From Chitinophagaceae bacterium (lineage in GTDB: Bacteria > Bacteroidota > Bacteroidia > Chitinophagales > Chitinophagaceae), in contig JANPZZ010000001.1 of assembly GCA_024707305.1 (NCBI GenBank), forward strand, positions 178,872 to 242,871: a stretch of DNA of 64,000 nt, read 5' to 3'. Positions 62,901 to 64,000 of the stretch are shown piece by piece. The translations under genes were made by a program, and so were the position numbers. How positions within the stretch are numbered: position 1 is the first letter of the stretch; every line of letters starts with the position of its first letter. Below the pieces are notes generated by a model. That model was given only the letters and a program-made list of their open reading frames with translations. It did no database searches and was not told the origin of the DNA.

Positions 62901-64000
62901 AGCGATCTTCCGCTCATGCTGGGCCTCCGTCGCCGCCGCTGCTTCTTCTTTACATCCTGTTAACGCCATGGCTAAACCGCCACGCACATCACTTTTAAAA
63001 ATGAAATAACTCATCTGGTTTTTTAAAAATGACCAAGGGTATGGTGAGTTTGAAAAAAGCGTCGGGGTTTTGCGCGGCAAAATTGTCTGTGACCTTTCGG
63101 GGTGTTGTCGAGAATTTTACAAATTCGGCTGGCGCGGAGTTCAGCCGCCAAAATCTTTCATTTCAGGCCTCTTGCAGGAAGATGCCCGCATTTGTTACAG
63201 TAAACAAGACTTCATTGGCAATTGTCGGTCCGGCTCGCCAGATGTCATTCGAGAATCCCGCTGCAAGGTGAATGCGAAATTTGAACTTTGAAAAATGATG
63301 TTTGGGTAAGCGCCTTTAATTTCTGATTCCATCCAATCATTCAGACACGCAGGTTTTCATAGAGTTGTTTGTACAGCATCGCTCGCTGAGATTATTCCGT
63401 TGCTGTCGCGTCTATCGCCGGATTCATCGTTTGCATTTAGTAATGCGTGTTTGTCAAAAATGGCCCCAGGCGTTAATGTTGCCCCTCAGGATATGCCGCG
63501 TTCTCGGTGATATTATGGGAACTCGCGGGCCCCGCCAACGATGTCAGGATCGAGCTCGCAGCGCCCTTCAACCGTGTCTGTATATTCTGCAACTAACCGC
63601 GAGGCGTAAGCGTGACCCCTACTTTTCATTCCCAGGCGATTGAACTAATATTTTAAAAAAGGTCCGGCAAATTGCGCGTGCATGCACACTTTCCCGGTCA
63701 ATTTTACTAATAGATATGATTGAAATATATCGCAGCGGTGAAATATCTGAGTTTAAACGGTATCTTTCGGTCAATATGATTATAGTTAGCCCGAAAAAAA
63801 TTTAGGCTTTCGCCGGAAAATCCCCTTTCACCAAGCCAGCGCGGAGCGGCGCTCTCGCCGCTCGTTGCATGCTACATTCCATTAAGCCTTCGTCCAAAAG
63901 TGCGCTTTGCAGCTGATTACATATCGTCCTGCCCAAAGAATGAGACATGCGCATTATATGTTGAGGTTGCTATTCTCGTCTGTTTGCTGCTAGCCGTAAC
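59930..64000. repeat. Noisy inverted copy (fold-back) of about 57,310-51,540; no independent genes
   Basis: Long exact matches to the reverse complement of upstream sequence run in perfect reverse order: 60158-60171 with 56955-56942, 60387-60405 with 56610-56592, 61351-61376 with 55194-55169 (26/26), 63628-63654 with 52023-51997 (27/27) and 63867-63884 near 51705-51686. Between them the copy is riddled with substitutions and deletions and is about 29 percent shorter. All open frames here are short and meaningless. The switch occurs at a shared TTTTGTTTTGAACCGTT (59931-59947). This is best read as low-quality chimeric sequence at a contig end, not as biology. Confidence 0.95.

Noticed and set aside
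60150..64000. Many short open frames of 60-105 residues
   Set aside because: They lie in the error-rich inverted copy of 51.5-57.3 kb, have no recognisable domains, and their sequence is explained by the source genes on the other strand.

Overview
The window reads as a stretch of a Bacteroidota chromosome, probably Chitinophagaceae or a close relative (inference). The signs are a fused SecDF, a long NusB of about 308 residues, three secreted proteins ending in type IX secretion (T9SS) sorting domains, a TonB-dependent receptor with an N-terminal carboxypeptidase-like domain, a DUF4374 lipoprotein, and several copies of the TAnnTTTG minus-7 element of the Bacteroidota primary sigma factor. No rRNA, CRISPR array, prophage or insertion sequence was found. 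There is one tRNA gene, tRNA-Arg(ACG).

Layout. 0.2-7.7 kb: secDF, an aspartate aminotransferase, and the minus-strand nusB / DUF1573 / yajC / coaE cluster. 8-17.6 kb: groES-groEL flanked by two paralogous secreted metzincin proteases with T9SS tails. 17.9-19.5 kb: an ABC-F ATPase whose second nucleotide site is degenerate. 20-26 kb: an amino-acid permease, a MocR-type regulator, and a divergent overlapping EamA / GNAT / ilvE operon. 26-36 kb: mostly housekeeping (SDR, outer-membrane barrel, rocD with a VIT/CCC1 transporter, ispE, a bifunctional nuclease, etfBA, tilS). 36-41 kb: a T9SS-tail protein, rhomboid, rlmH and a pair of M16 proteases, one catalytic and one not. 41-46 kb: the tRNA, an acetolactate-decarboxylase-like lipoprotein, YihY/BrkB and a D-lactate dehydrogenase-type FAD/Fe-S protein. 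46-54 kb: an iron/siderophore uptake locus resembling XusABC: ankyrin protein, DUF2271 protein, PepSY reductase fused to a flavodoxin/FNR module, TonB receptor, DUF4374 lipoprotein. 54-59.9 kb: a lipoprotein, an AsmA-like protein, an AI-2E-family permease, a BI-1/YccA protein and a truncated PIG-L deacetylase domain.

Two quality problems dominate the reading. First, more than half of the protein genes carry single-base indels, often in homopolymers, that split conserved proteins (GroES, GroEL, SecDF, EtfA, TilS, IspE). These look like unpolished long-read errors, so genes are given here as whole loci with the breakpoints noted. Second, from about 59,930 to the end the sequence is a noisy, shortened reverse-complement copy of about 57,310 back to 51,540. 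It holds no independent genes and looks like a fold-back chimera at a contig end.

Intergenic space is rich in dispersed repeats. Three degenerate word families recur at gene ends, several of them arranged as inverted repeats. A 47-bp element occurs twice with one mismatch, about 42 kb apart.
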